From contig JARHVA010006311.1 in assembly GCA_037957365.1 (NCBI GenBank), positions 124,001-188,000 of the forward strand: a stretch of DNA of 64,000 bases. Direction: 5' to 3'. This DNA comes from Torreya grandis (Eukaryota; Streptophyta; Pinopsida; Cupressales; Taxaceae). Positions 1 to 12,341 of this stretch are shown in pieces. Positions within the stretch are counted from its first letter, which is position 1, and each line of letters begins with the position of its first letter. A program made the position numbers and the translations under genes. The notes under the pieces are model-generated. The model did no database searches, was not told the origin of the DNA, and saw only the letters and a list, made by a program, of their open reading frames with translations.

Positions 1-991
1 GTTGGAAAGAGAAAGCATGTTTTGTTTCAAAATATCCAACTGCTGAGTTGGTTGGAGGAGCTTCAAGGGCAAGTTTCCCTTGTGGGGGAGGAAGATGATC
101 TGGTTGCCCTTGATTCCTGGTAGCATTGCCTTGATATGATTGATTTGGAAATGTCCTTGACATATCTCTGTATGAAGGAGCAAAAGACATTCCTTGCACC
201 ATTTACTTTTTCAAGGCTGGCACTTCATTTGCCAGCTTTTGCACCATTTGATCAGTGGTGCCTGTAGATGCATATTTAGAGGATGATGGTCTATTTCTAT
301 TTGGATCTCTTCTTATCTTCCCTACTAAGATGAGATCATCTTCTACCTTAGTGGCCAAAATTTGGGCTGTAGCAAGATCTATTTTACCAACACGTCTTAA
401 GAGAAAACTTAATTTAGGTAATTGAGAATTAATGAAAAAGCATTTGAGATTCTCAGCTATAGGTTGAGCTATTACAGGAATTCTATTCCTTAATTTGTCA
501 AATTTGGCTATGAAGTCTCTCATTGGTTCTTGAGGCTCTTTCTTCATCTGTGTAAGTTGAGCCAGAAGTGCATGTGCATCTTCTGTAGGTTTGAATTTGG
601 CTTCAAACTTATCTTTGAGAGTATTCCAATTAGTTACTGACCAAGCCTATAGATGATAAAACCAATCTGCAACGACACCTTGTAATGTCTCCATAAAAAA
701 CCTGACTACTACATCTTCAAATTCTACTCTGATTACTCCATAAGCTATGCTAAAGTCTACAATGTGTTCATTAGGATGAACTTTCCCATCACCATAGAAT
801 TTGAGAAAATTCTTCCTAGAACTGTGTGGAAGCTCATGTAGAGGTGGAGTAAGATTGAGAGGACTAAAATCATTACCCCAGGGGCCTTGAACTGCAATTA
901 TAGAATTATGAAAAGGAAGGATAACAAATCTCAGAGGGGTAATTATTGGCAAAGCTTTATCAATAGCAGAAGTAGATACTTTGTCTGACAA
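1..991 (-). pseudogene. Ty3/gypsy Gag, nonsense-mutated, runs off the window start
   Basis: The minus strand reads in one frame from 991 to base 1 with two internal stops (647-649 and 203-205). The product is a retrotransposon capsid (Gag) protein that would package element RNA in the cytoplasm. Visible family features are the block FFMETLQGVVADWFYHL, typical of the Retrotrans_gag domain, then a W-N-x-L-x-x-x-F segment and MRDFIAKFDKLRNRIP. A basic, proline- and glutamine-rich tail follows towards base 1. The stop at 647 reads TAG where CAG (Gln) is expected after WFYHL; the second is TAA before MVQGMSF. No zinc knuckle, protease or polymerase is inside the window; they would lie beyond base 1. 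The PBS-like site at 1,419-1,434 is on the same strand upstream, which fits Gag being the first product of the element. Confidence 0.8.
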
Positions 992-1418
992 TGGATATCT
1001 AACTTTAGTAGGAGGAAAGCTCTTGGTTCGTTGGAGATGAGATGGTGAAGGAAATAGATCAAAATCACTTTATTATACCAACTTGAATATAGGGTCAACA
1101 ATACCTTTAGCCCTTTGGCTTCGTGTATACCTTGAATCTACCAGATTGTGAAACAAAAATGGAAAAGAATTGACCTTGCTTCAGTTAAAGCTTGAGGCTT
1201 TAAACTGCACACTCTTTCCCAGCAGCTCTGGTTTTGTAGACCAAATAAAATAACAAAGGTGGAGGAAGATGGTAAGGCTATAAATGGATAATGGGTAAGA
1301 CAAGTAACGGAGTCACCAGAGTCTATAATGGATAAGGGTTATAATGATAATGGGTAAGACATAGGTGATGTTTCAATCTAAAACTTGAGGTTCCAAATTG
1401 TACAGAATTATGTATATC

Positions 1419-1434
1419 CCCAGCGGAGTCACCA
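1419..1434 (-). other. Primer-binding site of the left gypsy element
   Basis: On the minus strand this reads TGGTGACTCCGCTGGGG. It closely resembles the TGGCGACTCCGCTGGGGA primer site I recall from Tat/Ogre-type plant gypsy elements. It lies upstream of the Gag frame on the same strand, and the LTR edge would be at about 1,443 on the plus strand. Two degenerate look-alikes lie further into the leader, at 1,309-1,320 and about 1,220-1,235. Confidence 0.6.
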
Positions 1435-3118
1435 AAAACTATTGGTTGAATATTTTGTCGATTAGCGTACTGATAAACAAAATAGGTCTGAACAGCCAAA
1501 GTAAGAAGAGTAGTCATCCAAATGTGTAGGTTCACCACATCAGAAGGGGACTGATTTGTCCTCTCATCAAGGGGAGGTTCGCTATAGATAAGCTATATAT
1601 AAATAGAAAATAATACTCAAGGGTAGGACAAACCATCCATCTCTCTTTCTTTAGAGATTATGTGTGCAAATCAAAGGAAAAACTCAAGGGAAATGACATA
1701 CATCACTCCTCTTCTTTTAGAAGTACTATTCAGCAAACCATAAGAATACTCCTAGTAGTAACAACATGTAGCAAAGGATGTAATAACTAGCAAATTGAGA
1801 TGCAGCACAAAGTCTCTACATGGATTGCTCAAGAGTAAGATTCGAAGGATAATGAGGGCACAAAGTCGTCCCAAGGTCCTTTACACAAAAATGAAAAGAA
1901 AACACACTAAAGGAAATTATGGGGGCACAAAATCTCTCCACACTTGACTCTTTCGAACACCTTCCTGATATCTGTCACTAATTCTGCTTGTTGAATTAAA
2001 GGAACATAAGATATAGTAAGGAAAAATACATAAGAATAGTTTCCCCAACAACAAAGATATCACAGCATAAAGTATGAAAAATCACTTACTTTATTATTCC
2101 AATAACAAAATATGATTAATAAATTGAGCTCAAAGTCTCAGAAGTGCCTTTCAATTTGGGTAGAGTTTCGTTTTGATTGTCAAAAAATAGATGTACTTAC
2201 AATACAAGAGAGTCCCTTATATAGCCTCTTCAAGGACTCAAGAATAATAACACATCATGTTGCATTAGAATCTGCAAAGAAGATAGGCTGGAACTTAGAG
2301 GCATTTACCCATTTGATTTTATCAATGCAGAGAAACAAGTCATGCTATTGAAAGTTTGCAACTTTCAATGTCCACCTGGCGATCTGATCCTACCTTCATC
2401 ATTCCTCCTTTTTTGGTTAATTGAATTGGGTCCTAGATTTAATTTGTTGTTTTGTTCTTTCCTCACTTTTTGTTGGTCTTGGCCTTAAAGCTTGTGAATG
2501 CATTTGGGTCTGTAGATTACAACGATCAACGGCTATTTTATGAGCTTTGAAATTGACGTTCGCGTACCTGTCACCAAGTTTTCAACAGCTAGTTCACTGT
2601 CTTGAATTTGACATCTTCGAGCATGTCACCCCTTGGTCCTTCTTTGGCTTTTCTATTTGGCACTTTCCTGGAAAGTACCTGCCCTTTTGGGCATTAAGAA
2701 ATGATTTGCTTTGGGTTGAGAAGAGCCCCCTACAAGGTATCTGCCCTTCGAATGGTCTTTAGATGGCCTTTGAGCTTCTTTATTTTGGTGGGTCACTAGA
2801 TTCTTCCTTTAGATTTCTTGTTTCATGCCTTCTCAAAGGGAAGATGACATTTTAGCTTTAGGGATGTGTCCTAAAATTTGGCATCTGAGAGTCCCCCACA
2901 AGGGCCTACTCTTTGGGGTCCTTCGATGACCTTCATCTTAGAAGTCTCTCGTGGTCTTTTCCTTAGCAGATTGTCTCTTGGGATTTCTCCGTGGGTATTT
3001 TTCTGCAAACAAAAAGTCTACAAAAATTTCCTGCAGACAAAAAGTCTGCAAATTTTCCAGTTTGTTCCATTTGCCTTTGAGAATTTCCTTTGGGTTTTCT
3101 TCCCACAGTCACTTCTTG

Positions 3119-3175
3119 AATTCTTTCAGACTTTTTGTCTAAAGGAATTCCTTTGGACAAAAGTCTGAAAGAATT
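3119..3175. repeat. 57-nt near-perfect palindrome
   Basis: The arms AATTCTTTCAGACTTTT and AAAAGTCTGAAAGAATT flank the self-complementary centre GGAATTCC. One bulged T and one mismatch interrupt the pairing. Transcribed, it would fold into a long hairpin. It lies in the probable LTR of the left gypsy element. Shorter copies of the arm motif (CAAAAAGTCT, CAGACAAAAAGTCTG) lie at 3,005-3,050. Confidence 0.85.
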
Positions 3176-3329
3176 ATGTCTTAGACTTTTTCAAATGCCT
3201 TAAACAAAAACTCAAAAGAATTTACCTTTGTGGCCTTCTTTGAAAATGACCCTTCCAAAGGGTATTTTTGTTGACCAAGTGCCCTCTGCAAGGGCACTTG
3301 TCCTTCAGGAAGATCTCTTGAACTTTTAC

Positions 3330-3900
3330 ATTTGAACCACTCTTTTAAACCTTCACAGTGAACCGCTTGGTTAAACCAAACATTGAACCAAGCCGATGAA
3401 CCAAGCTTTGAACCAAAATGGTTCAAGCTGATGGTTCAATTGAATGAACCAAGTAGATTGTCCCTCACCTTTGAACCAAAAGACATTGAACCAACCATTG
3501 AACCAAGCTTTGGTTTAATGGTTCAAACAAAGCCTTGAACCAATTGATGAGCTGTTTGATTGAACCAAAGGATGAACCAAAACATTGAAACAAAGAGGAC
3601 AAACCACACAAACGAACAAAGCATTGAACCACTTGGTTGAACCAAGCCATTGAACCATTCCTTTGATTGAACCCGTCATTGAATCAAAAGCATTAAACTG
3701 ATTGAACCTTGAACTCATTGAACCTTTGAACCAAAGTGGTTCAACTGTTCAATGGTTCAATGGTTCAAGCCTCTTTTTCTTGAATGTTTGTCGATAGACA
3801 TTTTTGATTGAACCAAGGCACTGAACCAATCCTAAAACTGACCAAGTGTTAGAAAATGATTCTTTTTGTTGAACCTACCTGCAAAAATCTTTGAACCTAT
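3330..3900. repeat. TTGAACCAA short-motif array
   Basis: The 9-mer TTGAACCAA and variants (TTGAACCAT, ATGAACCAA, and the reverse TTGGTTCAA or GGTTCAATG) recur every 10-30 bases for about 550 bp. Both orientations are present. Spacing is irregular, so it is a clustered motif array rather than a clean satellite. It sits inside the probable LTR. Confidence 0.75.
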
Positions 3901-4045
3901 AGAAATTAACTTGCCTGCAGAGTCCATAGAAACCAAGTCTGTAGTTTTCTCTAACCTTGAAAGAGTCTATAGATTTCAACCTGTGAAGCCCATTGAACTT
4001 GGCTTGCAGAGTCCGTAGATTCAAGCTTGAAGAGTCCATATATTT
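3888..4045 (-). repeat. Degenerate 24-25-bp minisatellite, same family as 55,651-55,917
   Basis: On the minus strand this stretch repeats a TTGAAATCTAYAGACTCTRC-type unit about five times with varied spacing. The same unit in tidy 24-25-bp tandem form occurs on the plus strand at 55,651-55,917 in a different element. Confidence 0.5.
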
Positions 4046-4099
4046 TCTAAGAAGCTTGAAAATTGAGTAATTTGAATGCCTAGGACAAATTTTGAAAAT

Positions 4100-5085
4100 G
4101 GAAGAGACAATTTTGGTCTGTAGGACCAAAATAGTTTAAATGTTGTCCAAAAAATGAGTGATATTTCTGGGGGACAATAGCACATATGACTGATATTGAA
4201 ATAGGGAAGTAAAATTAGTTGTGTAAATGATTTTGAGTGAAATGGATACGTGCCTCTTGGTATTTTTGGTAGGCTTTTATTTGTATTTATGATACACATT
4301 TTGAAAATATATCATGATAGGGTTAAATAAAACAAATAGGCTGACCCATACATGTCAAAATATTTATAAATTTGGTTATTTGAAAAGCACATACACTAGT
4401 GGTAGAGTTGGGACACTAGCATAAAGGATAGTATCCTTATCTGGATGCTAGTGTTTGACAAGGTATTGATTTGTTGAAGGTTTTTAACTAATAGTGATTG
4501 ATAGAAATTAGGTTTTTAGTATATTGTAGGCTATAGGTGATCTATATCATCATAACAATGGGATTGTATTGTGAGGTAACTAATTTATCATAGTGAGATG
4601 GTGAATGAAAGATTTTAAATAGTATGAATGGTCAGGAACTAAAGGGTGGAACCTTGTTTGGTATTTTGAAATGTACAAGATTAATATGATATATAAAACT
4701 AGTTTTAGTTTCTACATTTTCCCTACTTTAATATAGTAATTCATAAGGATGAAATTAAAAGGTTAAAGGAAATAAATGTGTACCTTGGTGTGTACAACAC
4801 ATTGTGCCTTTTCATGAGCCATGTTTCAATTTTTTATTTCTATATGACCTATAACTAAGAACATGTAACAATATAAATTAGTTCATAGAATATGAAATTG
4901 AATAATTTAATTACATGAAAAGCAAAAAAGGAAAGGAAAGAAAACACCTATGTGTTGATGCAACCATGTTTCCCTTTGGTACTTTTCCTTTGTGATGATA
5001 CTTATGAAGAATTTGAGATAGTTATTCATAACTAAACCTTGACCCTATGAGGAGGGATATTAGATGGTAATTATTTGCCTAATTT
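4100..5085. other. AT-rich spacer, nothing recognised
   Basis: There is no frame, RNA gene or clear repeat I can support here. Part of 4,140-4,320 weakly resembles 24,940-25,150 around a shared CTTGGTATTTT motif. That could be an old dispersed repeat, but the match is too diffuse to call. Confidence 0.5.
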
Positions 5086-5097
5086 TTTTAAGGGTGG

Positions 5098-5712
5098 GTT
5101 GTGATATGACCATTGAGAGAATTGAATGTCAATTGCATGACTCAAGTGTATACATAATGTAACCAAGGTTAAGTGGTATAACCAACTCAACATATAAAAG
5201 GGGAGTAGTGTGAAGGCTATTGATAGCATTGAATCTAAACTACGTTACTCAAAGGAGCCAACTCCTATAAAAGGGTGACTCAAAGTGGTGTGTCTTGGTA
5301 AAATATTAGTGTATCTTGGTAAGTAATTTGAACATGTATTTTGTAATTTGGTAATTTTTGGTGCACTTGTATGGCATATGCACCTCTAATGTGTCTCAAG
5401 TTGAAGTATCTATCAAAATGTATCCTATGCTATGTAACTATGTATAATATCTACCACAAATATGAAAACATTTCTCCAATTTTTATTTGAAAATTAGTGC
5501 AAAATGTATAAGATTCTAACCCAAGTATAAATGTGAATCATGTAAACTATATCAAATTATGTCAACTCTATGAATTATGTATGTGTAGCTATGGCATTCC
5601 CCCACTAATACTCCCCATTTTAACATGAGTGGAATGCAATATGATGGTCAACTTACCTTAAAAGGATAAAATAACCATATCTTATGTGTATCTAACATGT
5701 AAGAATCAAGCA
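5098..5712 (+). repeat. Possible old solo LTR with TATA boxes
   Basis: A purine-rich run (AAGGGTGGGT) precedes TGTGATATGACC, which is a typical gypsy LTR start. Two TATAAAAG boxes follow at about 5,195 and 5,267. A run ending ...AAGCA precedes TATAGTGGTATCA at about 5,716, which resembles a Met-tRNA primer site. No second copy is in the window, so this is suggestive only. Confidence 0.25.
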
Positions 5713-6535
5713 TATAGTGGTATCATGTATAAGTATATATATCAATGAAGCTTATAGTAAGTAATGACAATAAGACCAAAGATGCATGATATGGATCATG
5801 GAAACTTCTATAAATTAACAATACAAGATCATGAAAAAAATAAGAACACACACAAGAGCACTCAATGTCATACAAAATGTGGTCCAAGAGACTGTAAACA
5901 AGGAATATATTAAAATGTTGCACATCCAAAGGGATCAAATGTCCATGTATAAAATAAAGTAAAAATTAGTGGTATAAGGAACTAAAAGGAAGGAACATAC
6001 TAAAATTTTCCACAATCAAGAAAAGATATAAAAAATGTACACTCAAGTAAGTGACAATGTGAATAAATGAAGTGTAATCAACTAGCATAAGCATATCATA
6101 CTAGTCCCTATATATGTGTTAGAAAAAAATTCATGTAATACAACATATCAAGTAGACTATGTAAGATATAAGAATGAGTATAAACATGTGGAATCATTAA
6201 TATATATTCTCAACTAATATAAAAGCTCAACAAGATAATATAAATTGGTCATAAAACATATGTAACCTATATCAATCATGATCAAGGAAGCAAATTCCCA
6301 TAATATAGTGTGTCACATGGGTAGAGGAAAGGTCCAACATATGTATGCGAATGTATCATTTATTTGGTGTATGCATGTATTATATTCAAGTATGAATCAA
6401 ACTTATCTATATATAGAAATAAAATGATATGTTATCTACTAACATAAATTAAACAACATAAATGTATAACCTAGTAAATATGTGTACATTAAATATTTTT
6501 ATATTTTTGGTCTATTTGAATATTTTTTTGCTTTT

Positions 6536-6570
<35 letters not shown>

Positions 6571-7863
6571 AAATTTTAACATGGTAAGAAAATGATCTAA
6601 GTACAAGTCAATTATACTAGAAGCTAAGGAGCTCATAATTGAGGTTCCTTTATGAAGGCCCTATATCATTAGTATCATATTCATATTCTGTGTAACCAAT
6701 ATTTTTAGAATCATACCAAATTGTGGTATCATTAGGATCATAATCATCAATGTAATCATTATTATAAGATAAATGTAGCTTCTTAGTTTATTATTAAACT
6801 TTTGATATACCATGGTGAGCATATATGTATGTAAAACTGATTGTCCCATACTATGTTTATGCTTTTTTGGTATGACATTATTTGTATCTATGTGCACCTC
6901 AAATGTAAATACCTTAAGAACATCCTAAGCTATATAATTTTCCTTGAATTTATTTTTATTTGACTTTATATCTTAGAGTGATGGATTTAACCTATACATA
7001 ATTTATCATATAGGTATGAATAGATTATATGGTCTCATAACTAAGCTTTCACAACTATTCATTTTTCATATAATTGGTATTAGGAATATCTTCATCATTA
7101 TCAAAATCATCTATAATTGTGACTTATTACCATTCAAAATTGACTAATAAAGGAAGCTCAAATGTTTGATATATATATTTTTTTAATATAAATGGTTCCA
7201 TTGGTTTTTGTTTTTTATTTTGTTTCTTTGTCTTTTGGTTCATTTTCTAGCTCTAATTATTTCATTTGAAACTATCTTTGATATCAATTATCCTTTGGTA
7301 CCTGTACTTATTATTTTTGAACTTGTATTTTAGGAGAATCACTCATGATGTGAGTGGGTTTCTCGATTGACATGTCTATTATAGGATCACTACTATCTAT
7401 GAGACTTTATATTTTGTTCTTCAAAGTAAAAAAATAAACTATATGATGCCCATGCATTATATGATATGCAGAATAATATTTTGATCTTATAAGAGGATGT
7501 ACAAGTGGTAATTTGACTACTTTGTTTCTAAGAATTTCCCTTAGAATATGAATTGAGATCTTATCAGTTCTGTGCATACTTTTGGAATCACTGGTTGTAT
7601 ATGACTTTTGTTTTTGCTTCCAATCTTTATAGGAAGTCTTGTTTTGTATAACATTATTAGATGAAGATTCAAACACATTATTAACACTATCATACTTTGT
7701 ATTTTATATATATATATATATATCTAATTTTCCAATGATGTGACCTTTGAGCTAAAATAGTTTTACAGTTCTTCTTTGGTCCTTCCCATAATAATGATTT
7801 GATCTTTAAGAGCTTCATAATCTCAAACCTTACATAATTCAAATTAGATATACATATACACAC
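5713..7863. other. AT-rich spacer with TA microsatellites
   Basis: No coding frame or transposon feature is recognised. Simple TA runs occur at 6,540-6,568 and 7,705-7,723. The rest is unstructured AT-rich sequence. Confidence 0.6.
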
Positions 7864-8933
7864 TGTATGCAAAGGGAAATGCAACTAATATATTAATCAA
7901 TCCTATCTCAAAGAAGATAAATCCTACCTACACTTTTGATTGTTGATACATTAGCTATTTGAGGTCATGCCCAAGATGGATCTATTACACCTAAGGGATC
8001 TATCACCATAATAGCATCACTAGAAAGGGTTCTAAAGCCTCTAATCAAGAATCACTATGCAATAAACCTATTTAGGTGATATTTTTTCATATTCACAAAG
8101 AAAATAAAAAGTAAAGTAAAATTTTATCTAGTGTATATGAGAGAAGTATAAATGCTAATCTACCTAATCTTAAAAAAGAGGAACAAAGTTAGGAATAATT
8201 ACCTTTGAAGATGAATGCATCGAGCCTCAATATCTCCCTTGGCCAAGGTGATTCACAAGAGATTGTTGTGGTATGTAAAGATAACAAGGATAAGTTAGCT
8301 CTAGGATACATAATTTCTCTATGCATCCAAAATAGTTCTCCATAAAACAAGATTTGTATCTCCAAAAAAAGTATTGAAACCCTAAGCTATGATCCTCATG
8401 TATAATAGTGAATAAGCAGATGCACAATATAATATTCTTCTTCTCTTCATAATAAATTATGGAAATGGATGCATATATATATTTGAATCTAACCCTAAAC
8501 CTTTATGAAAGTTTATCTGATAGGCTTGGCCCAATCGATAATAGAAAATTATTTCTTGGTCTAGGTCTGTCAGGGATTGACCCAGAACCTAGATATGTTT
8601 TATCAATTAGAGTACAAGGTCGATGGGGCTGATAGTGTAATGTAAGCCATTGGAAAGGGTTTTAGGCTTATGAAGTGGATAATTAAAGTATAAAATGACT
8701 ATAAGAGGGTGTGAAAGAGGAGGCAAAACTTAGGGGAGTGTTTTTTAGAGATGGTTATGTAGATAGCAAGTGGTAGTATAGGGACAACAATCCTATAAAA
8801 CACCAATAGTCTACTCACTCCTTTTTTGATACACCCTTTAAGGCATGCACTAAAATATATTGAGACTTGATGGGTTCTTGTAAGAGAGAAAGCATCAATA
8901 ATTAATAAAGTTTGAAAATATTATGTGTATACA
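7864..8933 (+). repeat. Left 1.1-kb terminal direct repeat of the 16-kb unit (LTR-like)
   Basis: Colinear with 22,702-23,873 at roughly 80-85% by eye. It begins TGTATGC and ends TATACA, so it has the TG...CA edges of an LTR. Landmarks shared by both copies include AACAAAGTTAGGAAT, ATAATATTCTTCTTC and TTTTATCAATTAGAGTAC. The sequence just inside (GGCCCCACTCGAAG) could be a decayed primer site, but I cannot match it to a tRNA. I see no matching target duplication. Confidence 0.6.
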
Positions 8934-10237
8934 TAGGCCCCACTCGAAGCTAGTCATGTGTCACTTAGGTACAACATGGATGGTGCTTTGGGAAAAGAAA
9001 ATAACAACATATAATGTTGAAGATAAATAAATTTTAGTAAAAATAAAATATGATAAATGAAAGGACATAATTAAGAAAAAAAAAAAAAAAAAACCTTTAC
9101 TTACCTTTTTACTATAGATAAATAATGAGATGCAAAAAATGTGAATGTGTCCAATATAGGTAACATTAAGAGAACCTATAGAAATTAGTGAAAAGAATGA
9201 AAATTTATTTTTTTTGAAAATTATACATGTAACATGTGAAAATATTATCTATCACGTTAGGATTCTAGAACCTTTTACAATTAAAAAAGAAGCTAGTAGA
9301 AACAAAAATATGATCAAAAGATGGAATCTAGCGGTAAATATTTGTTAGGTAAATAGTTTTGAATAGTAAATATAAATAGTGTGAAAAATAATTCATTTTT
9401 TATTTTTACTATTATGAGAAAATAGAGATCTAAGAGACCTAGTTTGAGACTAGAGAGCCATCATGGTGAGGAGATGACAACTAAGATGGGGAGGATACAT
9501 AGCGATCGTGGCAAGTGTAGCACAGGTAAACAATTGTGAATTTCAAAATTTTGAGTAATTTTATTTGAAATTGAGATAAATATATAAAATTTATTGGTAG
9601 TCAAAATTTAGGCACTGAAATTGATCCTAAGAAATTTTCAGATAGACAAGGGGTAGAATGAAATGATGGGTAGGAAGAAGTTGAATCAATAAATGCCTAA
9701 GGCATTTATGGTAAATGGTCAAAAACATTATCACTATGAAGGAATAGATTCAACCTAGTTGAATTAGTCTATAAGGAGACAAAAAAGTAAGGGTCTTACT
9801 ACATATTAGTGGGTTGATTTAGTACTCTAAGGGGTGATTGGTTGTGTATTAGTGGGCCAGCATAGTTTGTAATGAGGAGAAGGCCAACTTTGTACCAGAA
9901 GGCTGACATAGTTGGTGGAAATGGGCTAATATAGTCTACAAAAAGGGGTTGACTATGTAAAATAGGGTTGACTTAGTATGTTAATTCTGAAGGAGGACCG
10001 ATTTAGTATAAAATAGGCTAATCTAATTGAAAATGGTAAGGGGTGATTTAGTATCAAAAAAGGGTATCAATATGAATTAATATTAAATAGGTTGATTGTG
10101 TAAGAAAATCGTAAAATATGAGAATCTAAATCAAAACAACTAATTAAGTAGTTAACTTATGAATTTTTAAGAATGTATTTTAATTATTCATGACATGGAT
10201 ATTTGTTACATCCTTTGTTGTTTGATATTTTATAGAG
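8934..10237. other. AT-rich interior, spaced GTTGACTTAGTAT-like motifs
   Basis: No gene is seen. A poly-A run lies at 9,076-9,093. From about 9,730 to 10,060 a loose GTTGA(C/T)TTAGTA motif recurs every 25-45 bases. It is related to the GTTGACTATGT core of the ~62-bp repeats further right. Confidence 0.45.
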
Positions 10238-11180
10238 ATGTCAAAGATATTGGCACCTGATAGATGCATCATGGCTACCAAATTTCCTAGATCATTTGAG
10301 TGACATAGATAGAGATCGACTGGTCGCATTGGGTTTCATATGTATCATGGAAATCAAATGGATACCACTAAGTGTTGATCTCATTTTCATGTTCCTTAGA
10401 TCATGGGAATAGTTTAACAACACTTTTTGATGGGTGGTGGATGGGGATACTATTGAGGTGGGGATTACTTTGGAGGATGTCTATGCATTTTTTGGATGTC
10501 TTATAGGTGGAACACCAATGATCACTAACACATCAGAGGACCTATATGAGAGAAGAGCACTAGCCTAGTGGGTGACATGCTTAGATTAGATATACCCTGG
10601 ATTTAGGGTAGGCTTATTTGATGTTTACATTATAAACATTTTGGACATCTAAAACGTAGTGATATGACTTATGATAGTATAATAACTATGTCATAAGTTA
10701 GATGACAAGGTAATACTGTATGCAATAGCCTTATGTCAGTTGATACTAGATCAGGGAACACTCTATGATTTTAGGGCTATCAATTGGGTCCAACTCATGA
10801 ATGATATGTATGGGATGCTATCTATAGGTAAGAATACCATGGTGCATATGGTTTTGTTGAGTGCTTGGATATATGAGAGGTTCCCCATGTATCAACTAGA
10901 TGGGTTACCCCATATGATCGATGACAGGTTACCTCAGGTAATGTGGTGGAGATAAGATCATATAACTCAAAGCATGCCTCATGTTTTATCTCTACAAAAT
11001 ATCACACAAGGAGAGATCGTATGGCATCCCTATACACACATTGCTACTGTATGGCCTAGTTGGCTGACCATTGCTATAAGGTTGGTATGGGTGCAGATCA
11101 TAGGCCATTACACATCATGGGTAGAGCTACATATAGTGGCATGCTTTCCAAGATAGTTTTGAATCCCATACTCTATATCC
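10238..11180 (+). pseudogene. Plant mobile domain (PMD/MAIN-like) protein pseudogene
   Basis: An interrupted plus-strand frame resembles the plant mobile domain. This domain is found in MAIN-type nuclear proteins and is often carried by plant transposons. The N-terminal part reads WLPNFLDHLSDIDRDRL. Then come W-V-V-D-G-D-T and GITLEDVYAFFGCLIGGTPM, matching the family's TLxDVxxLLGLPIxGxPV core. The second half carries AIALCQLILDQGTLYDF, LLSAWIYERFP (the family's W-A-W-E-R-F block) and GEIVWHPY (the W-x-P-Y block). It ends near CFPR*F*IP, where the family usually has RQFGxxQxIP. Several stops interrupt it, including TAG after RSWE and TGA soon after, and the longest clean frame is 10,740-10,955. 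The assignment rests on motif memory; the exact transposon host is unknown. Confidence 0.65.
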
Positions 11181-12278
11181 CCTCTAGTAGTACCTATTTA
11201 TTAGGCATAAAATACTAGAGAGTCGAGAGGTAAGGGAGAAGGATTTGTATTGGTAGAGATACCAATGATCAAGCCTCATCATGCTAGACCACAGACTAGT
11301 CAAGCATGATAATAAGTGGTAGTGGAGATAATAGAGTAATATACCATGGACATGGATGTAAGAATACAAGAAGCACCATAGAAGTAACATCAATAACCAC
11401 CACAACCTCATTGGAGATAGAGGCACCATCAGCAAGGTCAAGCATAGGTGAGGGTTACAATATAAGGGGACCCAATAATCATTCCATGACATAGCCAGTC
11501 CATAGAGTCACCTCTAAGGATAGGATAAAAACATGCTTAAGTGGTGACTCTTGAATTTGCATTAGTTCAAAGGTGGCCCATGGAGGAGGTGATCAAGGGA
11601 TGAGAAAATGGAGAGACCGTACTTGGTGGGTGAGCAAATAGAGAGATAATGGTTGGTAACACTAACACTGGTTAGAAATGTTTTAATTTTGATTTAATTT
11701 TTGATATAGGAGACTAATTACATTGTGATTATGATGGATAGATAATTTTTAGATATATATGTGATCTAACACCTATCTATTTTTTTTTTTACATATTTGA
11801 TGGTAAATGAGGTCAGATGGGGAGCGCTAATAAAGGTCATGCATCATAACACTTTGGATGGGGTGTTGACACCATACAACCCCACCACCTAGATGTTCCT
11901 ATGGTACCATTTTCTCCAATCGAAGTGGTTTAGTTTATATTGGTGGGGGAGTCCATAAGTAATCTTTAGGTATGTGTGTATGGTCTATAACCACTAATAG
12001 GGGTGGGAGAGGGAGAGGCAAAGGCCTAAAAAGCCATGACATAAGAGAGAGAAAAACATATGACTACTACTATTCATCTTGGACAAGTTTAGATCTAGTT
12101 GGCTGATAAACAAGACTAGGTTGTAGGTTTGGGATCCTAGACTACCTCATTATAGCATACCATCTAGAGAGGATAGTCCTTGACATCTATAACCAATGTG
12201 GCTAGGCCAGAGGATAGGCGAGATGAATCCTATCCTTAGAGCTGACACATTTATATTATATATTTTGTATAAAAGACA

Positions 12279-12280
<2 letters not shown>

Positions 12281-12338
<58 letters not shown>
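12281..12338. repeat. (AT)29 microsatellite
   Basis: An uninterrupted AT dinucleotide run of 58 bases. It produces artefactual IYIYIY reading frames on both strands. Confidence 0.95.

Positions 12339-12341
<3 letters not shown>

Larger units (their letters stand above)
1443..4100 (-). repeat. Probable 5' LTR of the left gypsy element (far end not located)
   Basis: The sequence abutting the PBS should be the LTR. It starts TGG at 1,443 on the plus strand, which is the CCA end on the minus strand. No second LTR copy is in the window, so the outer boundary is unknown; I stop at about 4.1 kb because the structured repeats end there. Contents include a 57-nt palindrome (3,119-3,175), a TTGAACCAA array (3,330-3,900) and a decayed 24-25-bp minisatellite (3,888-4,045). 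Short frames here are non-coding by-products, such as repeated WFNQ strings. Confidence 0.4.

Noticed and set aside
3465..3718. Frames with repeated WFNQ peptides
   Set aside because: They arise from the TTGGTTCAA motif array and lack any protein family feature.
5098..5730. Complete LTR with both polypurine tract and PBS
   Set aside because: Only one copy exists in the window and the PBS match is short; kept as a low-confidence solo LTR only.
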